NCBI GenBank assembly: GCA_963576475.1
Contig: OY754981.1
Location: forward strand, 30,542,132-30,606,131
Length of the DNA: 64,000 bases
Reading direction: 5' to 3'
From: Molanna angustata
Lineage: Eukaryota; Arthropoda; Insecta; Trichoptera; Molannidae
Both the position numbers and the translations under genes were made by a program. Below are positions 9,182 to 20,010 of this stretch, in pieces (the first letter of the stretch is position 1; each line of letters opens with the position of its first letter). The notes beneath the pieces were generated by a model. The model was given only the letters and a program-made list of their open reading frames with translations. It did not search any database and was not told the origin of the DNA.

Positions 9182-10154
9182 TCCAACTGTCGATTTGTTC
9201 AGGAGAACTTTGTTCTCTTAACATATCGACAATGTTTCAAGCCAGGATACGCGAGAATTGTATGCAGAGGTCTACTTTTTTCACGGCTTTTCCAACTTTG
9301 AAGTCAAAAAACACCAACTTAGAGGCTTCGCAGCATATATGTTCCATACACGGATTTACTCAGAATTCGGAGTAGAACATTTCGTGTGTCTGTGTGTGTG
9401 TGTGTGTCTGTGTGTGTGTATGTCTGTGTGTGTGTGTGTGTGTGTCTGTGTGTGTCCCCCCCCCCCTTATAACTTTTGATCCGCTCAATTTACAAAGCCC
9501 AAAATTTCAGAATATATAAACAGTTATAGGCCTACAAAACTTTTATACTTTTTGAATTTTTAATTTATTTTTCCATATATCTCAGAAACCATAAAAGCTA
9601 AAACGCTAAAAATTGGTACAAGCATAGAAAAATACAAAATCTCAAATTAGTTTATTCAAAAAAATTCCAGGGTTTCTCAAACATTTTTTATTAAGAAAAA
9701 AATGTTTGAAAACTGCCTATATTTTCATTTTTTTTTAAAATATCGAAAAAAGCCGAAACACCCCAACTAGGTAATTTAATTTTCTATAAAAAATATTCAC
9801 ATGGTATTAGCACATCTCAAACTTTTTTTAACAATTTTTATAAAAATTGAATGTAGTGACGACATTGCTTCATACAATTTGTAGGGCAGTCGCCTATACA
9901 CAATATGTAAGAAGACTTAATAGTTTGATAGGTACTTAATCTCCAAACATACATACAGAACCATCATGCTGTTTTCATATTCCGGGTAGGAAAACAGGAC
10001 TGACCTCCATACTGTCCTATCTTGACATACATACCAACATGTGTTAAAATTTTCAATAATTTGGATTTATGGGTTTATAGTTTGTTTCTTATTCTTCAAC
10101 TATACATACTATCGCTATCGACAGTTGGATCTCATGTGTTACATGCAACTAGTA
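9182..10154 (+). mobile_element. TIR element family P, copy A
   Basis: Starts TCCAACTGTCGAT and ends ATCGACAGTTGGA followed by a conserved CTCATGTGTTACATGCAAC tail, so about 12 bp of the ends are inverted repeats. A (TG)n/TCTG array at 9382-9460 is followed directly by a C-run and then TTATAACTTTTGATCCGCTC; this order is the same in every copy. Open frames such as one starting at 9258 are shared between copies only because the DNA is, and end in the array. It is a non-autonomous element of about 970 bp, superfamily not assigned. Confidence 0.8.
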
Positions 10155-10319
10155 AATAAATTACCTTACAGGGCCTCTATTTAAGCTAAAGGTGAAAATT
10201 GCCTTCAAAAAATTGAGCGTATTATATATAGCGCGTAAGCTTATTTCAAAAACTCATTTTTTAGTTTTATATAAAGCCCAAATACGCCAAATTATTGAAT
10301 ATGATAGTCACCTCGGAGT

Positions 10320-10620
10320 GGCACCCTCCAATATCTACTGAATACCCTCGATGTACACAGGAGTGAACGTCTGATTGTGACGAGCCATCATTGACTGATG
10401 AATTGCTATCACTAGACCACAGAAGTTTAATCCATAGATACTACCACGGGAAATGCTCAGAAGATCTTGCATCCCTGGTCCTTCTTCCACCCATTCACAA
10501 TAGAGTCATTTGTTTTACTCAATCTCAACACCCGATCACAGTAAACTTTCAATATACAAGAATACAAGAACCTGTCGCTTCTCGAACTCTTTTATTAACA
10601 CAGAAGCTCGGCTAATTTTT
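10320..10620 (+). pseudogene. LINE reverse transcriptase C-terminal relic
   Basis: The frame from 10391 reads LLSLDHRSLIHRYYHGKCSE, matching the conserved pattern near the C-terminus of a common insect LINE reverse transcriptase (SLeHRR...YYxGxCSeEL...). It continues through RVICFTQSQHP and SRTLLLTQKL, corresponding to the tR...hP and pRT..LWN segments. The tail is decayed and there is no polymerase core, so this is a 5'-truncated dead copy. A stop interrupts the frame just upstream. The clade is not certain. Confidence 0.6.
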
Positions 10621-11049
10621 AATTTAATTAATTTATTGTTAATAGTTAATACACGAACATTTGTACATATTTAGGTTAAGTATGTAACGCTCCACTAGGC
10701 TAAACCTGTTCTACTGTTCTAGGGCTGTTACTTTTATACAATAGGGTATACAAATTATTTACACATAGAGGAAATGCTACATTCAAGTAGATTAAGAAGT
10801 CAAGTTTTAGATTAAATATAATAAATGAAATAAAAGAAATGAAGAATAGGAAATATGTAAAAGTTCATAAGTCAAATGTTAAGGGTGGACAACCACCTCA
10901 TTATAGAGCCTACCCGGAGCAAATAACCATTTTATTGTAAGAATTTTAAAGGAATTGTGATGTGGTGTTTCTTTGTGTTATTGTCTAGTTAATTAAATAT
11001 CCGCGGGGCAATAAATTTTAACTGACTTTGTCCAAATGAGGTGAATAGT
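10621..11049. other. Spacer with a shared LINE-3'-like block
   Basis: Around 10690-10740 the words CTCCACTAGGC, AACCTGTTCT and TAGGGCTGTTA recur in diverged form near 34050 and 60078, where they lie beside A/T-rich tails. This suggests a shared retroelement 3' UTR. The rest is AT-rich without coding evidence. Confidence 0.4.
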
Positions 11050-11283
11050 GCTTCTGAAATTGTTTTACTGTTAAATATTTCAATGTGACCCCAAGATCAG
11101 GAAACTTAAAATTTGATATTTTTATTTTAAAATTGCTAAATAAGCACATCAATTATGGCATCATCATTAAATGGCATTGAAAAAATATCATACTTTCATA
11201 AAAATGCCTGAAATTATACAAAATATGAATACACTGTGGAATGACTTGTTAATGAGGAGTATAACGTTGGTCACAATCCACTT
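11050..11283 (-). mobile_element. MITE family V, 5' part, copy e
   Basis: On the minus strand it begins near GTGGATTGTGACCAACG followed by ATACTCCTCATTAAC and carries the family V left half; the right half is missing. A near-identical copy lies at 48545-48790 together with the same outer flank (to about 11650 here and 48978 there), so the two loci share a longer repeat unit of which this is part. Confidence 0.7.
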
Positions 11284-11344
11284 TAGAAATTAATTATGTT
11301 TCGTTGAAATAATAATTTGCCGATTTGTAATAAACCACCAGAAT

Positions 11345-11550
11345 ACTTACTATTTTTTTTTTTTTTTTTATTAAAAAAATGAATATGTCCTTGTTAAACA
11401 AGTACATATACATCTTCCTACGTTCCCTAAACTAAGCATAAATGCTTGTCCTATAGGTGAACGAGATCGGTCGAGGCAGGATTCGAACTCGCGACCACTG
11501 GATTACTAACCCAGCGCGCTAACCGCTCTGCCATCCACCCATCCATTATA
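11345..11550 (-). mobile_element. SINE family I (tRNA-Thr-like head)
   Basis: On the minus strand the head has an A box (ATGGCAGAGCGGTTAGCGC), an anticodon-like arm CTGGG-TTAGTAA-TCCAG whose loop reads AGT, and a perfect B box GAGTTCGAATCC. The body runs to a poly-A tail that appears as the T-run at 11353-11370. It interrupts a repeat present without the SINE at about 48855-48875 (GAATACTTATTATTTATATG), giving an empty site. Second copy: 13212-13390. Confidence 0.85.
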
Positions 11551-11898
11551 TGTACAAAAAGTTTACAAACCAAATATATTTGACATTTTGCCTTTCAACC
11601 GACATTAAAGCTCATCTTGAATACATTAGTTATTTTACGAAAGTCACACTAACATTTATTATGATTCAATAATTTCACGGACTATAAAGCGTAGGCATTT
11701 ACGATATAAATTATATACTTATAATTTATTACCATATATTTTAAATTTCGTAATATATTTCAACCCAAAAATAATAGACTTGTGTGTGAATTGTTTGTAA
11801 AACCGACGACCAGGGCCCCATTCTTCGTATGTTAATAAACTACGGTTACACCGGGTGTGGATAGATTAAATACGTCAAAAAAATAGAAAAAAATCGAA

Positions 11899-12305
11899 AT
11901 GTTATCAAGTAGGTACATAGGTAATTTAATGTTGCATATACACGACAAAACTACTAACATAGGACTCAATAAGTGGACCATGGGCTACACAATCATTCTA
12001 TATAATCGATTCAATATAATGCTCAATATCCCAAAAAAAAGGACGACTTACGCACAAAACCACTATACGTATCTTGGCGTAAAGTGGTTCAACGATCTAT
12101 TGCCTGAGCAGAGACATGCAGATATTGTTGATTTAAAGAAATTTTATGAACATATAAAGAGGGTTTGTGTATGCAATTTTTTTTTACTGTTCATTGTTGT
12201 AGGTATATTAGCCTTTTGGCTTTTTTAATGTTTTATCTTGTTCTTGTTTGTACTTATTTTGTAATGTTATTTAAGCCAATAAAGAATTATTATTATTATT
12301 ATTAT
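11899..12305 (+). pseudogene. LINE C-terminal relic with TTA-repeat tail
   Basis: The frame holds YLGVKWFNDLLP and LKKFYEHIKRV, the conserved extreme C-terminal signature of many insect non-LTR reverse transcriptases (y.G...wN.LP.....Fk..lk). The upstream polymerase is absent. The 3' side has GCCAATAAAGAATTATTATT, a polyadenylation-like AATAAA followed by a TTA simple-repeat tail. It is a 5'-truncated insertion. Confidence 0.65.
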
Positions 12306-13211
12306 ATTATGTGCTTATTTAGTTATTCATAATTGTATTTTTTATATATTTGTACATTGTTACATATTATGTCTATTTTTGTTAAATAGGTTTATTTTTA
12401 GTTTTTCTTTTGTTATATGATTATTTTATTTTGGTTTATTGTTATTTTGTTTTTTTTTTTTTGTATTATGTTTGTGAAGTTACAACTCCCTTCAAAGCAC
12501 GAGTTCATCTCTTTTTGAAGGAAGTTATATTGTAAAGTGTTTTAATTTCTTTTTGTATGTAATTTTCTTGTGTAATATGTTTTTTTTTTGGTAATAAATA
12601 AATAAAAAAAAATAAAATATAACAGCTTATAATGACTTAGTAATTAATATTATGTAACTAGTCTACCACCTCGGAACAGGCCTGGCCTAGTGAGGTGGTC
12701 CAAACCAATCCAATTTATTTTATATGTTGCTTATATAAAATGTAATTTTTAGTATATATAATAAAAAAAATACATATATACATAGGAAATAAGAATTCTA
12801 TTGATTTCTAAATTTCGAATTCTATTTTAATTCACTGTGGCTAGAAAATGTGGCGTTCGGTTCGTGATGGTTTTTATTTATTGCTTCTCGGGTATAAAAG
12901 AATATAAATAAATAACCTATAACAAATAACCTGCTATTATATTGTGCAGTCTTCTCTATAAGTGTGCAGCCATGACTATGAATTTGATCGACTTCATATT
13001 GATATCAAATAATGTTGGTACATGTATAGTGTAATACAATTTTGAAATGATTAGTTTTCCATAGACATTAGCTAATTTCTTCTCTATGATTTCATCCGTT
13101 GGAAGTTTCAAAACGCTCTCACTTTCTGAATAATTATGTACAAAGAAATATAATTATTTATTTAATGTCTAATATTTCATTATTATTTATTTCATAATAA
13201 AATATTAAAGA
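12306..13211. other. T-rich spacer with hairpin near 12665
   Basis: T-rich and A-rich low-complexity DNA. CCACCTC at 12666 and GAGGTGG at 12692 form a short hairpin around GGCCTGGCC. At about 12838-12860 AAAATGTGGCGTTCGGTTC resembles the KMWRS-coding end of the LINE at 14425. The block TTCCATAGACATTAGC with CTTCTCTATGATTT at 13060-13095 recurs at 42312-42350. Confidence 0.45.
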
Positions 13212-13390
13212 CAAAGAGCAGTTAGCGCACTTGGCTAGTAATCTAGTGGTCGCGAGTTCGAATCCTGCCTCGATCGATTTCGTTCACCTATAGCAAAAGC
13301 ATTTATGCTTAATTTAGGGAATGTAGGAGGATGTATATGTAATTATTTAACAAGGACATATTTAATTTAATTTAATTTAATTTAATTTCA
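13212..13390 (+). mobile_element. SINE family I, plus-strand copy
   Basis: Head with GAGCAGTTAGCGCACTTGG and B box GCGAGTTCGAATCCTGCC, body with CTTAATTTAGGGAATG and TTTAACAAGGACATA, ending in a (TTTAA)n tail at 13361-13390. The body matches the reverse complement of 11365-11460. The very 5' end is shorter than in the other copy. Confidence 0.82.
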
Positions 13391-13489
13391 ATTTACGGTT
13401 TGATAACCTTTTACACATACAAGTATACATAATATATTAAAAACAACAGAATTTAAAAAAAAAACAAATAAAAACAAACAAATATACAA

Positions 13490-13810
13490 AACGAAAATAA
13501 AAAATGAATAACAATATAAAAAAGGTGAAAACATGTAAAAATATGTAAAAAATAATGAAAAACATTTAAAAAAATATGTAAAAAAAAAAAACATGCGATA
13601 AACATTCAAAAATATGTAAAAAAATAAACTAAAAACATGTAAAAATATGTAAAAAAAATAAACAAAATACATTTAAAAAATAATGAAAATCATGTAACAA
13701 ATATGTAAAAAATATGTAAAAAATAAACAAAAAGTATGCAAAAATATGTAAATAAACAATGAAGAACATGTTAAAAATATGAAAAAAAAGTAAACATACA
13801 TGCAAAAATT
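13490..13810. repeat. Degenerate A-rich tandem array
   Basis: Repeating AACATGTAAAAATATGTAAA words with variable spacers, tens of bases per unit. The Phe/Tyr-rich minus-strand frames here (13388-13672 and 13673-13978) are translations of this low-complexity array, not genes. Confidence 0.7.
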
Positions 13811-13849
13811 AATACAGGAAAAAAGAAATGAGAAAAGTAGTTTAGTAGT

Positions 13850-14145
13850 ATATTCATTATATTTAAAAAAAATAGGGCTTAGAACAGAAGTGCTTCCACT
13901 TTTATCTATTATCGTCTTTTTTGGCGATCCGTAAGAACCGGGTAACCGAAAATAAATCTGGCAACAATAACATCTCATTTAGTTCAGCAACGAGGTTCAC
14001 CACTTATTCAGTATGCCTTTTTACTAGGTGAGACTAGTGTGTGGGCATTACACGCATGAGTTGTGCTTCTTTATTACGTAATGCACACCCGCACATCTGT
14101 CGCTAGTTACCCCACATTGTGAAATATGCCGTGATGGTATGTATG
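13850..14145 (-). repeat. Dispersed repeat family R4, copy 2
   Basis: The inverted version of the R4 block order: GGGCTTAGAACAGAAGTGC, TCCGTAAGAACCGGGTAACC, CAACGAGGTTCACCA, GGTGAGACTAGTGTGTG, then GTCGCTAGTTACCCCA and TGCCGTGATGGTATG. Matches 46140-46430 across its length. Confidence 0.7.
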
Positions 14146-14424
14146 TGTGTTATTCATGTCTCTCAATATTGTACATATTTTTTATTGTTGTTTTTGATAC
14201 GAGAGTAGTTTTTTTTTCCTTTGTCAAAATTTATGTGTGTGACTTGAGCACGTAACGAAATACACAGTATTCCATTTTTTCATCGTTGAGAGTGAGACAC
14301 ACACCGTATCTAATATAAATACGAACCTATTATACAAGTTATACCTAGTGGGGCGTTATTGATCAATTTATATATAGGTATGCATGTATTGAGTGAGAGA
14401 ATAAATAAATAAAATATACATAAA

Positions 14425-14705
14425 TAACAACACGCCATGTCCCTCGCGTGGTAGTCAGAGAGAAACGAACGCCACATTTTTCTATCCTGGCACGCATCCT
14501 TCGTTCGTCTGTTGTTCACGATTCTAACATTTCCGTCTTCCAGAATATCGCTCACATGGTCGTGCCATCCGCGGTCCTTTCTTGGACGTCTCCGAACTCT
14601 TATTACATTCCTGTCAGCATATTATATTAACTGCGTCAGGCGTTCCCCATTCATTTTCACCATGTGGCCAAACCATCTCAATGTGTTCACGAACTATAGT
14701 TATCG
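14425..14705 (-). pseudogene. LINE reverse transcriptase C-terminal relic
   Basis: On the minus strand the frames read LRWFGHMVKMNGERLT, then RRRPRKDRGWHD, then KMWRSFLSDYHARDMA. This order (LRWxGHv.RM...RPrk.W.D...kD...KWRs) is the C-terminal region of a widespread insect LINE. A frame change separates the first and second blocks, so it is dead. The polymerase domain is absent. Confidence 0.65.
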
Positions 14706-14867
14706 TAAAACAAATTGAACCAGTCAGGTAGGTATGCAGATCGCAAATTTTTGTCTTTTTGCTTGGTTGGTATATTATGTGCAAACGATCCCCCCCCAAG
14801 GTTCAAGAAGTTTGGTGGAAACGTCGTATTATATAGTTTTTTATACTATTATCGATATATATTATAA

Positions 14868-15359
14868 CAAGTGGGTTGTGGCCAACGCTAAACTCCTCAT
14901 TAACTAGTCATTCTATAAATAATTAAAATTTTGTATGGAAAAAATTCAGAATATTCATGGAATGAGTTTGATGAATTATTTTTTATTTAAATATTTTTTT
15001 ATTAAAACTTGATAAATCTTCAATGCCATTTTATAAAAGTGATGTGCCTTTTTATCAATTTGATAATAATAATTTCAAATCTTAAATTTCCCGAGCTTGG
15101 GGTCAATTTGAAATATTTGACAGTTAAAAAAATTGAGAATCACTATTCAGATATCCTTCAAAATCTAATGGGATCTAAGTGAGTATTTGATATATCTACA
15201 AATTTACAAAAATTGAACAGAATCGAATGAGTACTTTAGTCTATAATCGATAAAGTAAATTGAACACGCCGTACATAGCACACATCACATAGCACACACA
15301 CACATATACATTCTGATGAAACTTTCAGAATACAATCTCAGCATGATACTAGTTGATAA
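14868..15359 (+). mobile_element. MITE family V, copy b, left part
   Basis: Left portion of a family V element starting GTGGGTTGTGGCCAACGC with ACTCCTCATTAAC, continuing to GATACTAGTTGATAA where the Helitron begins. The remainder is at 18722-18800. In uninterrupted copies GATAA is directly followed by TCTGCAATAAAA. Confidence 0.82.
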
Positions 15360-15387
15360 TCTAAAGTAATAAAGCAATCAAAATGTT

Positions 15388-15420
15388 AGTGTATGTGTGT
15401 GTGTGTGTGTGTGTGTTTGT
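15388..15420 (+). repeat. (TG)n microsatellite near Helitron 5' end
   Basis: A TG run about 30 bp inside the 5' terminus. The same position in copy 3 (23099-23141) and in copy 1 (inverted AC run at 8991-9050) carries the run, with different lengths and interruptions. Confidence 0.9.
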
Positions 15421-16309
15421 CTCACGCCTTCTGAAAAACCAAGAGCATCTAAAAATCTAATTTAAGTGCGAACATGTACCAGTATACCTGATGCAGTGTC
15501 ACGCTAAAAAGAATGCGATAAAAATGCTGAATTTTAAAAATATTTAAATAATTATTTTTTTCATACAAAATTTTCCAAGTCATATCTGTCAAAAAAGTGT
15601 ACATTTTGCACGCAAATATCTGTTAGTTTAAAAGTTAGAAGTAGGTATTTACACAAAAAAAATATATTTTGAAGTATAACTTAGCGTTTAAGTGAAAAAC
15701 ATGGTGAATATTTGGTATAATTATAATGTTTAACTTATTTTTAAAGTAAGCCTTTTGTACATAAACGCCGCCATTTTAATATCTTTTCATACAATATTTC
15801 ATTTTCCCACCGAATGAATATGTTCTTGAAAATAATAAACCTTTGAAATAAATGTAATTATGAAATAATAAAATGAAACACAAGACATTACGGCAAGTTT
15901 TAAGACATATATTGTAAAAATGTGTTATTTATTAGTAAAGATATAGGCATAATAAAATTGCATAATTTGTAAATAATATTTGATTTTTCTGACAATTTTC
16001 ATTTTTATGGCATCGAACAAACCAATGTATGTAGGTACCTACATATTCAAAAAATGTCTCAAACCATTTGATATTTTTAACGTATTGGAATGGTAACTAT
16101 GGTAACGGAAAGATTCTGATATTCAAATAAAATTTGTTATGAATAGAATTTATTTAGAATATTGTTGTAGGTAGGTACCTACCTATCACTATTTACTTAC
16201 AAATCAACAATATACTGATTTCCTATCGGAAAATTGTATGCGATGTGCTCCTAAACCGTTTGTCCGATTACAATGAAACTTTGGTGAATTGTCGAGCGTG
16301 TGACCGGGA

Positions 16310-17065
16310 TGGTTTCTGGATTTAAACTTTTTTCTTATTCTTCTTCTTCTTCGTGTATTTGGTCATTTTATCTATGAAGGGGGAGTATCCTGGGAAAAGA
16401 AGGTCCGACTGTCCCTCCATCTCTTCGCAGGTCTTCCAGGACGGTTTGTGGATTTAAACTTTTTTCTTCTTCTTCTTCATCGTGTATTTGGTTATTTTAC
16501 CTATGAAGGTGGACTATCCTGGGAGAAGAAGGTCCCATTTTCCGAACATCTCTTCACAGGTTTCTGGGTTTAAACTTTTTTCTTTTTTTTCTTCATCGTG
16601 TATTTGGTCATCTTACCTATGAAGATGAACTATCCTGGGAGATGAAGGTCCAATTTTCCTTCCATCTCTTCGCAGGTTTCTGGATTTAAACTATTTTCTT
16701 CTTCTTCTTCATCGTCTATTTAGTCATTTTACCTATGAAGGTGGACTAACCTGGGAGAAAAAGGTCCAGTTTTCCTTCCATCTCTTCACAGGTTTCTGAA
16801 TTTAAACTTTTTTCTTCTTCTTCTTCTTCTTCATCGTGTATTTTTGGTCATTTTACCTATGAAGTTGGAGAATTCTGGGAGAAGAAGGTCCAACTGTCCT
16901 TCCATCTCTTCGCAGGTCTTCCAAGACGGTTTCTGGATATAAACTTTTTTCTTCTTCTTCTTCTTCGTGTATTTAGTCATTTTACCTATGAAGGTGGAGT
17001 ATCCTAGGAAAAGAAGGTCCTTTCATCTCTTCGCCGTTCTTCTAGGATGGTTTCTGGATTTAACC
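16310..17065 (+). repeat. Array A in Helitron copy 2
   Basis: About six units of 115-130 bp with TTTAAACTTTTTTCTTCTTC, TTTTACCTATGAAGG, CTATCCTGGGAGAAGAAGG and CCATCTCTTCGCAGG. It has one more unit than copies 1 and 3. Confidence 0.85.
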
Positions 17066-17074
17066 TTTTCTTAA

Positions 17075-17220
17075 CCGACTGAAGGGACGGGATGTAATGA
17101 AGGGAAGGGACGTAATGAGGATTTGAAGGGACGGGAGGTACTGAAGGACCTGAAGGGACGGGAGGTACTGAAGGGTCTGAAGCGACGGGAGGTACTGAAG
17201 GGTCTGAAGCGACGGGTCGT
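17075..17220 (+). repeat. Array B in Helitron copy 2
   Basis: Short GC-rich units around GGGACGGGAGGTACTGAAGG; several units have a GAAGCGACGGG variant not seen as often in the other copies. Confidence 0.85.
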
Positions 17221-17224
17221 TTTC

Positions 17225-17945
17225 TTTTTCTTCTTAATTTTATGTAGACCTTTAGGACAGTTTTTATACAAACTATTTCCTATAGTCTAATTCATCTTCT
17301 TCTTCTTTTATGTATACATTTGGGTCAGTTTTTATAAAAATTATTTCCTATATAGTCTAATTATTCTTCTTCTGCATTTACGTAGACTTTTGGGAGAGTT
17401 TTAATACAAACTATTTCCATTAGTCTTATTAATTTCTTTTTCTTTTATGTAGACCAAAGGTGAGTTTTTATACAAACTTTTTCTATAGTTTAATTATTAT
17501 TCTTTTATATAGACCTTTGAATCAGTTTTTATATTTACTATTTCCTTTAGTCTAATTCATCTTCTTTTTTGTAGACCTTTGGGTGAGCTTTTATACATAC
17601 TATTTCCTATTGTCTAATTCATCTTTTTATGTAGATCTTACTTATGTAGTCAGTTTTTACACAAACTATTTCTTCGTTTTCTTATTTTATGTAGAACTTG
17701 GGTGAATTTTATACAAACAATTTCCTATAGATTAATCTTCTTCTTCTTTTATGAAGACCTTTTCGTTTGTTTTCATACAATCTATTTCCAATAGTCTTAT
17801 TCTTATTTTTTATGTATTTTAACTTATTTTACGTAGACCATTGGGATAGTTTTTTATACAAACTATTTCGTATAGTCTTATACTTAGTCTTCTCTTTTTT
17901 ATTTAGACTTTTGGGTTAGTTTTAAGTCTAATAGTCTATTGTGCA
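17225..17945 (+). repeat. Array C in Helitron copy 2, expanded
   Basis: About ten or eleven diverged 60-70-bp units with TTTTATGTAGACC, AGTTTTTATACAAACTATTT and ATAGTCTAATTC. This array accounts for much of the extra length of this copy. Confidence 0.85.
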
Positions 17946-18721
17946 GAAATATTTTTAACGATATGCATACTTGATGAAAATACATATGTAAAAACGAATG
18001 GGATGTGGGATGTGACGATGTAACCTGCACTAGAATCTTTTCAATACTTTTGTTTAATCAAATTTAAACCATTTATATCATCCTATTTTGAATAATTTTC
18101 AACACCTACGCATTTGATTTAGTTGACAATATTTAAAGAATGGGGGTTGTGGCCATTATTGAACTCTTCACAATGTTTATATTCAAATTAGTCTTCTTCT
18201 TCTTCGTTAATGTAGACTTTTGTGTCAATTTTAAGTCTATTAGTCTTATTGTGCAAAAATATAATGCACACTCGATGCAAAAATATAAAAACGAATATTA
18301 TGATGTGACCAACACTAGATCTTTTCAGTACATTTGTTTAATCAAAATTTAACCACATCCCAACATCCAAAATTATTAAATTTTCAATAGGTACATATTA
18401 AAATTTATTTCGATTATAATATTTAAAAATGGGGATTGTGGCCAAACCAATCTCTTTACAACGTTGATAAACAGTCATATTTAAAACCATTTCGCATAGT
18501 CCATGCGTGCAGAAATTTTGTATATTATACTTCATTCACACTTTATAAAAAATAATGGGTTGTGGCCATCACTTGAACATTTTACAATCAAATTCAATCA
18601 TATTTCAAACCACTTTTCATAGTCCGATTTTGAAAAATAATTGGGTGACAATATTATAAAAACGATTGCTTTTTCCTTCACAATATTACATTCTTGGCCA
18701 ACGGCGGGACATAAAAGCTAG

Positions 18722-18800
18722 TCTACAATAAAATAATACCCTTAAAAATTGTGAAATCATAACTCCCCACTATATCCCCTTGGGTTAGTGAGGAGTAAAA
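18722..18800 (+). mobile_element. MITE family V, copy b, right part
   Basis: TCTACAATAAAATAATACCC through ATATCCCCTTGGGTTAGTGA and GGAGTAAAA, matching the 3' end of copies at 5217, 36028 and 62103. It completes the element split by the Helitron. Confidence 0.85.
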
Positions 18801-19100
18801 AGGTGTATTGCTATTAAATCATAATGTAATAATATAGTTGTGTATATATAGATAGTGTAACTGTATTATTTATGTGTATGTAGGTAGATAATATGATATG
18901 AAACAAATATGTAGGTATGTATACATATATAACAATACTGATGTCATCTTTCATTATTTCGTCTTCTCGATTCTTGACCGAATTTCTTTTCCAGTCTCCC
19001 ACATCTAGTGACAGTGAGATCATGATTTTCTAATAATTGTAGATAGGCACCTACTAAAATTAAAAATGTCTTATTATAAAAGTTTAATAATACTCAATGG
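18801..19100. other. AT-rich spacer
   Basis: ATAT/GTAT-rich DNA without recognised elements. Confidence 0.4.
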
Positions 19101-19260
19101 CAATTGAGAGATGTTGAAGAGCATCTTGTTAGAAGGAAGGGTCATCGAAAAGGTCGACAGTTTTGTATATCTTGGACACACTATGAAACTCGGAAAAGAA
19201 AATAAAGAGGGAGAAATTGATTAAAGAAGAGATCTAACCTTTAGTAAACTCTCTTACATC
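19101..19260 (+). pseudogene. LINE (RTE-like) reverse transcriptase fragment
   Basis: The plus frame reads ILLEGRVIEKVDSFVYLGHT and then MKLGKENKEGEID, a stop, RRDLTFSKL. This matches the segment after the polymerase core of RTE-like LINEs (IE.V..F.YLG..I......EI.RRI...aF..L). An in-frame stop and loss of both sides show that it is a small dead piece. Confidence 0.6.
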
Positions 19261-19375
19261 CTCAACTCTCTGAACTTAGCCAATTATCGAATATTTTAAA
19301 AGTTGCATAGTTGTACGCAAATATTGGAATTTTTCCTTTGTCAGGAGTCAATGATCCCGATGGCATACCAACTGT

Positions 19376-19580
19376 GCCGACCGCCGTGGCACAGTTGGTA
19401 AGCCTTTTAGTTTCTGTGCGGGCGTCCTAAGTTCGATCGCCAGCAGAGGAGAAATTTATTTAAATTCATTTCGCACGCTAATGTTGCTTCTCTGGACTGG
19501 AAACACTGGTTAGTTTGAAAAAAATGCCATATGGCAATAAACTCGCCACTTGCGCAGGGTGCAAGGAAGTGTTAATTATT
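19376..19580 (+). mobile_element. SINE family II, full-length copy
   Basis: GCCGACCGCCGTGGCACAG begins the head. The A box is intact, the B box is mutated (AGTTCGATCGCC), and the body and 3' end GGGTGCAAGGAAGTG are complete. Just upstream, ACCAACTGTGCC (19368-19379) is the exact reverse complement of GGCACAGTTGGT inside the head (19388-19399), so the 5' end carries a small inverted duplicate of its own A box. Confidence 0.88.
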
Positions 19581-19829
19581 ATATTAATGATATTCAATGA
19601 AAATAAAATCCAATGTTAGCGCAAATGCAACAGTAAAAATATTCGATTTACATACACATTGGTACCTACAAGCAAGTAAACAAGCCAAAAATGAGCTTAT
19701 AATTCTGGCGCGGTTCAGGGGTGACATCGATGCGAAAGCATCGTTGCCTTCTTCGTCACTTCATAGAGGGCTATGGTGTTTCCAGCTTATTTTCAAACGA
19801 ACAGATTTTCATGATTAAAAATATACAGA

Positions 19830-20010
19830 ACATTAAAAAATTGGATTTATAAGGAACTCAATAAGAAGGCATAATTGGCGAACGTTGCGCACGTACACAA
19901 AGTGATCACGTAAACCAGTCGATGAAAGTTCTTAAGCACTGTAGGTGCCTTAAGTTCCTGCTTCACCTATGATATTCCAACTTCGTCTCTATAGAAATAG
20001 GAGAAACTTC
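19830..20010 (+). repeat. Dispersed repeat related to the 95-bp array
   Basis: Contains GCACTGTAGGTGCCTTAAG and ATATTCCAACTTCGTCTC. Read on the minus strand one frame gives SIETKLEYHR then RHLQCLR, like the locus at 44655-44850 and the array at 60335. A single old copy with stops. Confidence 0.6.

Larger units (their letters stand above)
15360..18721 (+). mobile_element. Non-autonomous Helitron-like element, copy 2
   Basis: Starts TCTAAAGTAATAAAGCAATC, ends GGGACATAAAAGCTAG, with A at 15359 and T at 18722. It is inserted within a family V MITE exactly between the A and T of GATAATCTGC, without duplication: the pattern expected of rolling-circle insertion. At 3362 bp it is about 310 bp longer than the other copies, mostly from extra units in arrays A (about 16310-17065) and C (about 17225-17945). 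It is more diverged from copies 1 and 3 than they are from each other, and has no transposase frame. Confidence 0.88.

Noticed and set aside
9079..9479. 73-98-codon frames in family P elements
   Set aside because: The frames end in the TG array and C-run and are shared only because the DNA is repeated; no transposase motif.
13388..13978. Two minus-strand frames of 94 and 101 codons
   Set aside because: Phe/Tyr-rich translation of an A-rich degenerate array, then entry into repeat R4.
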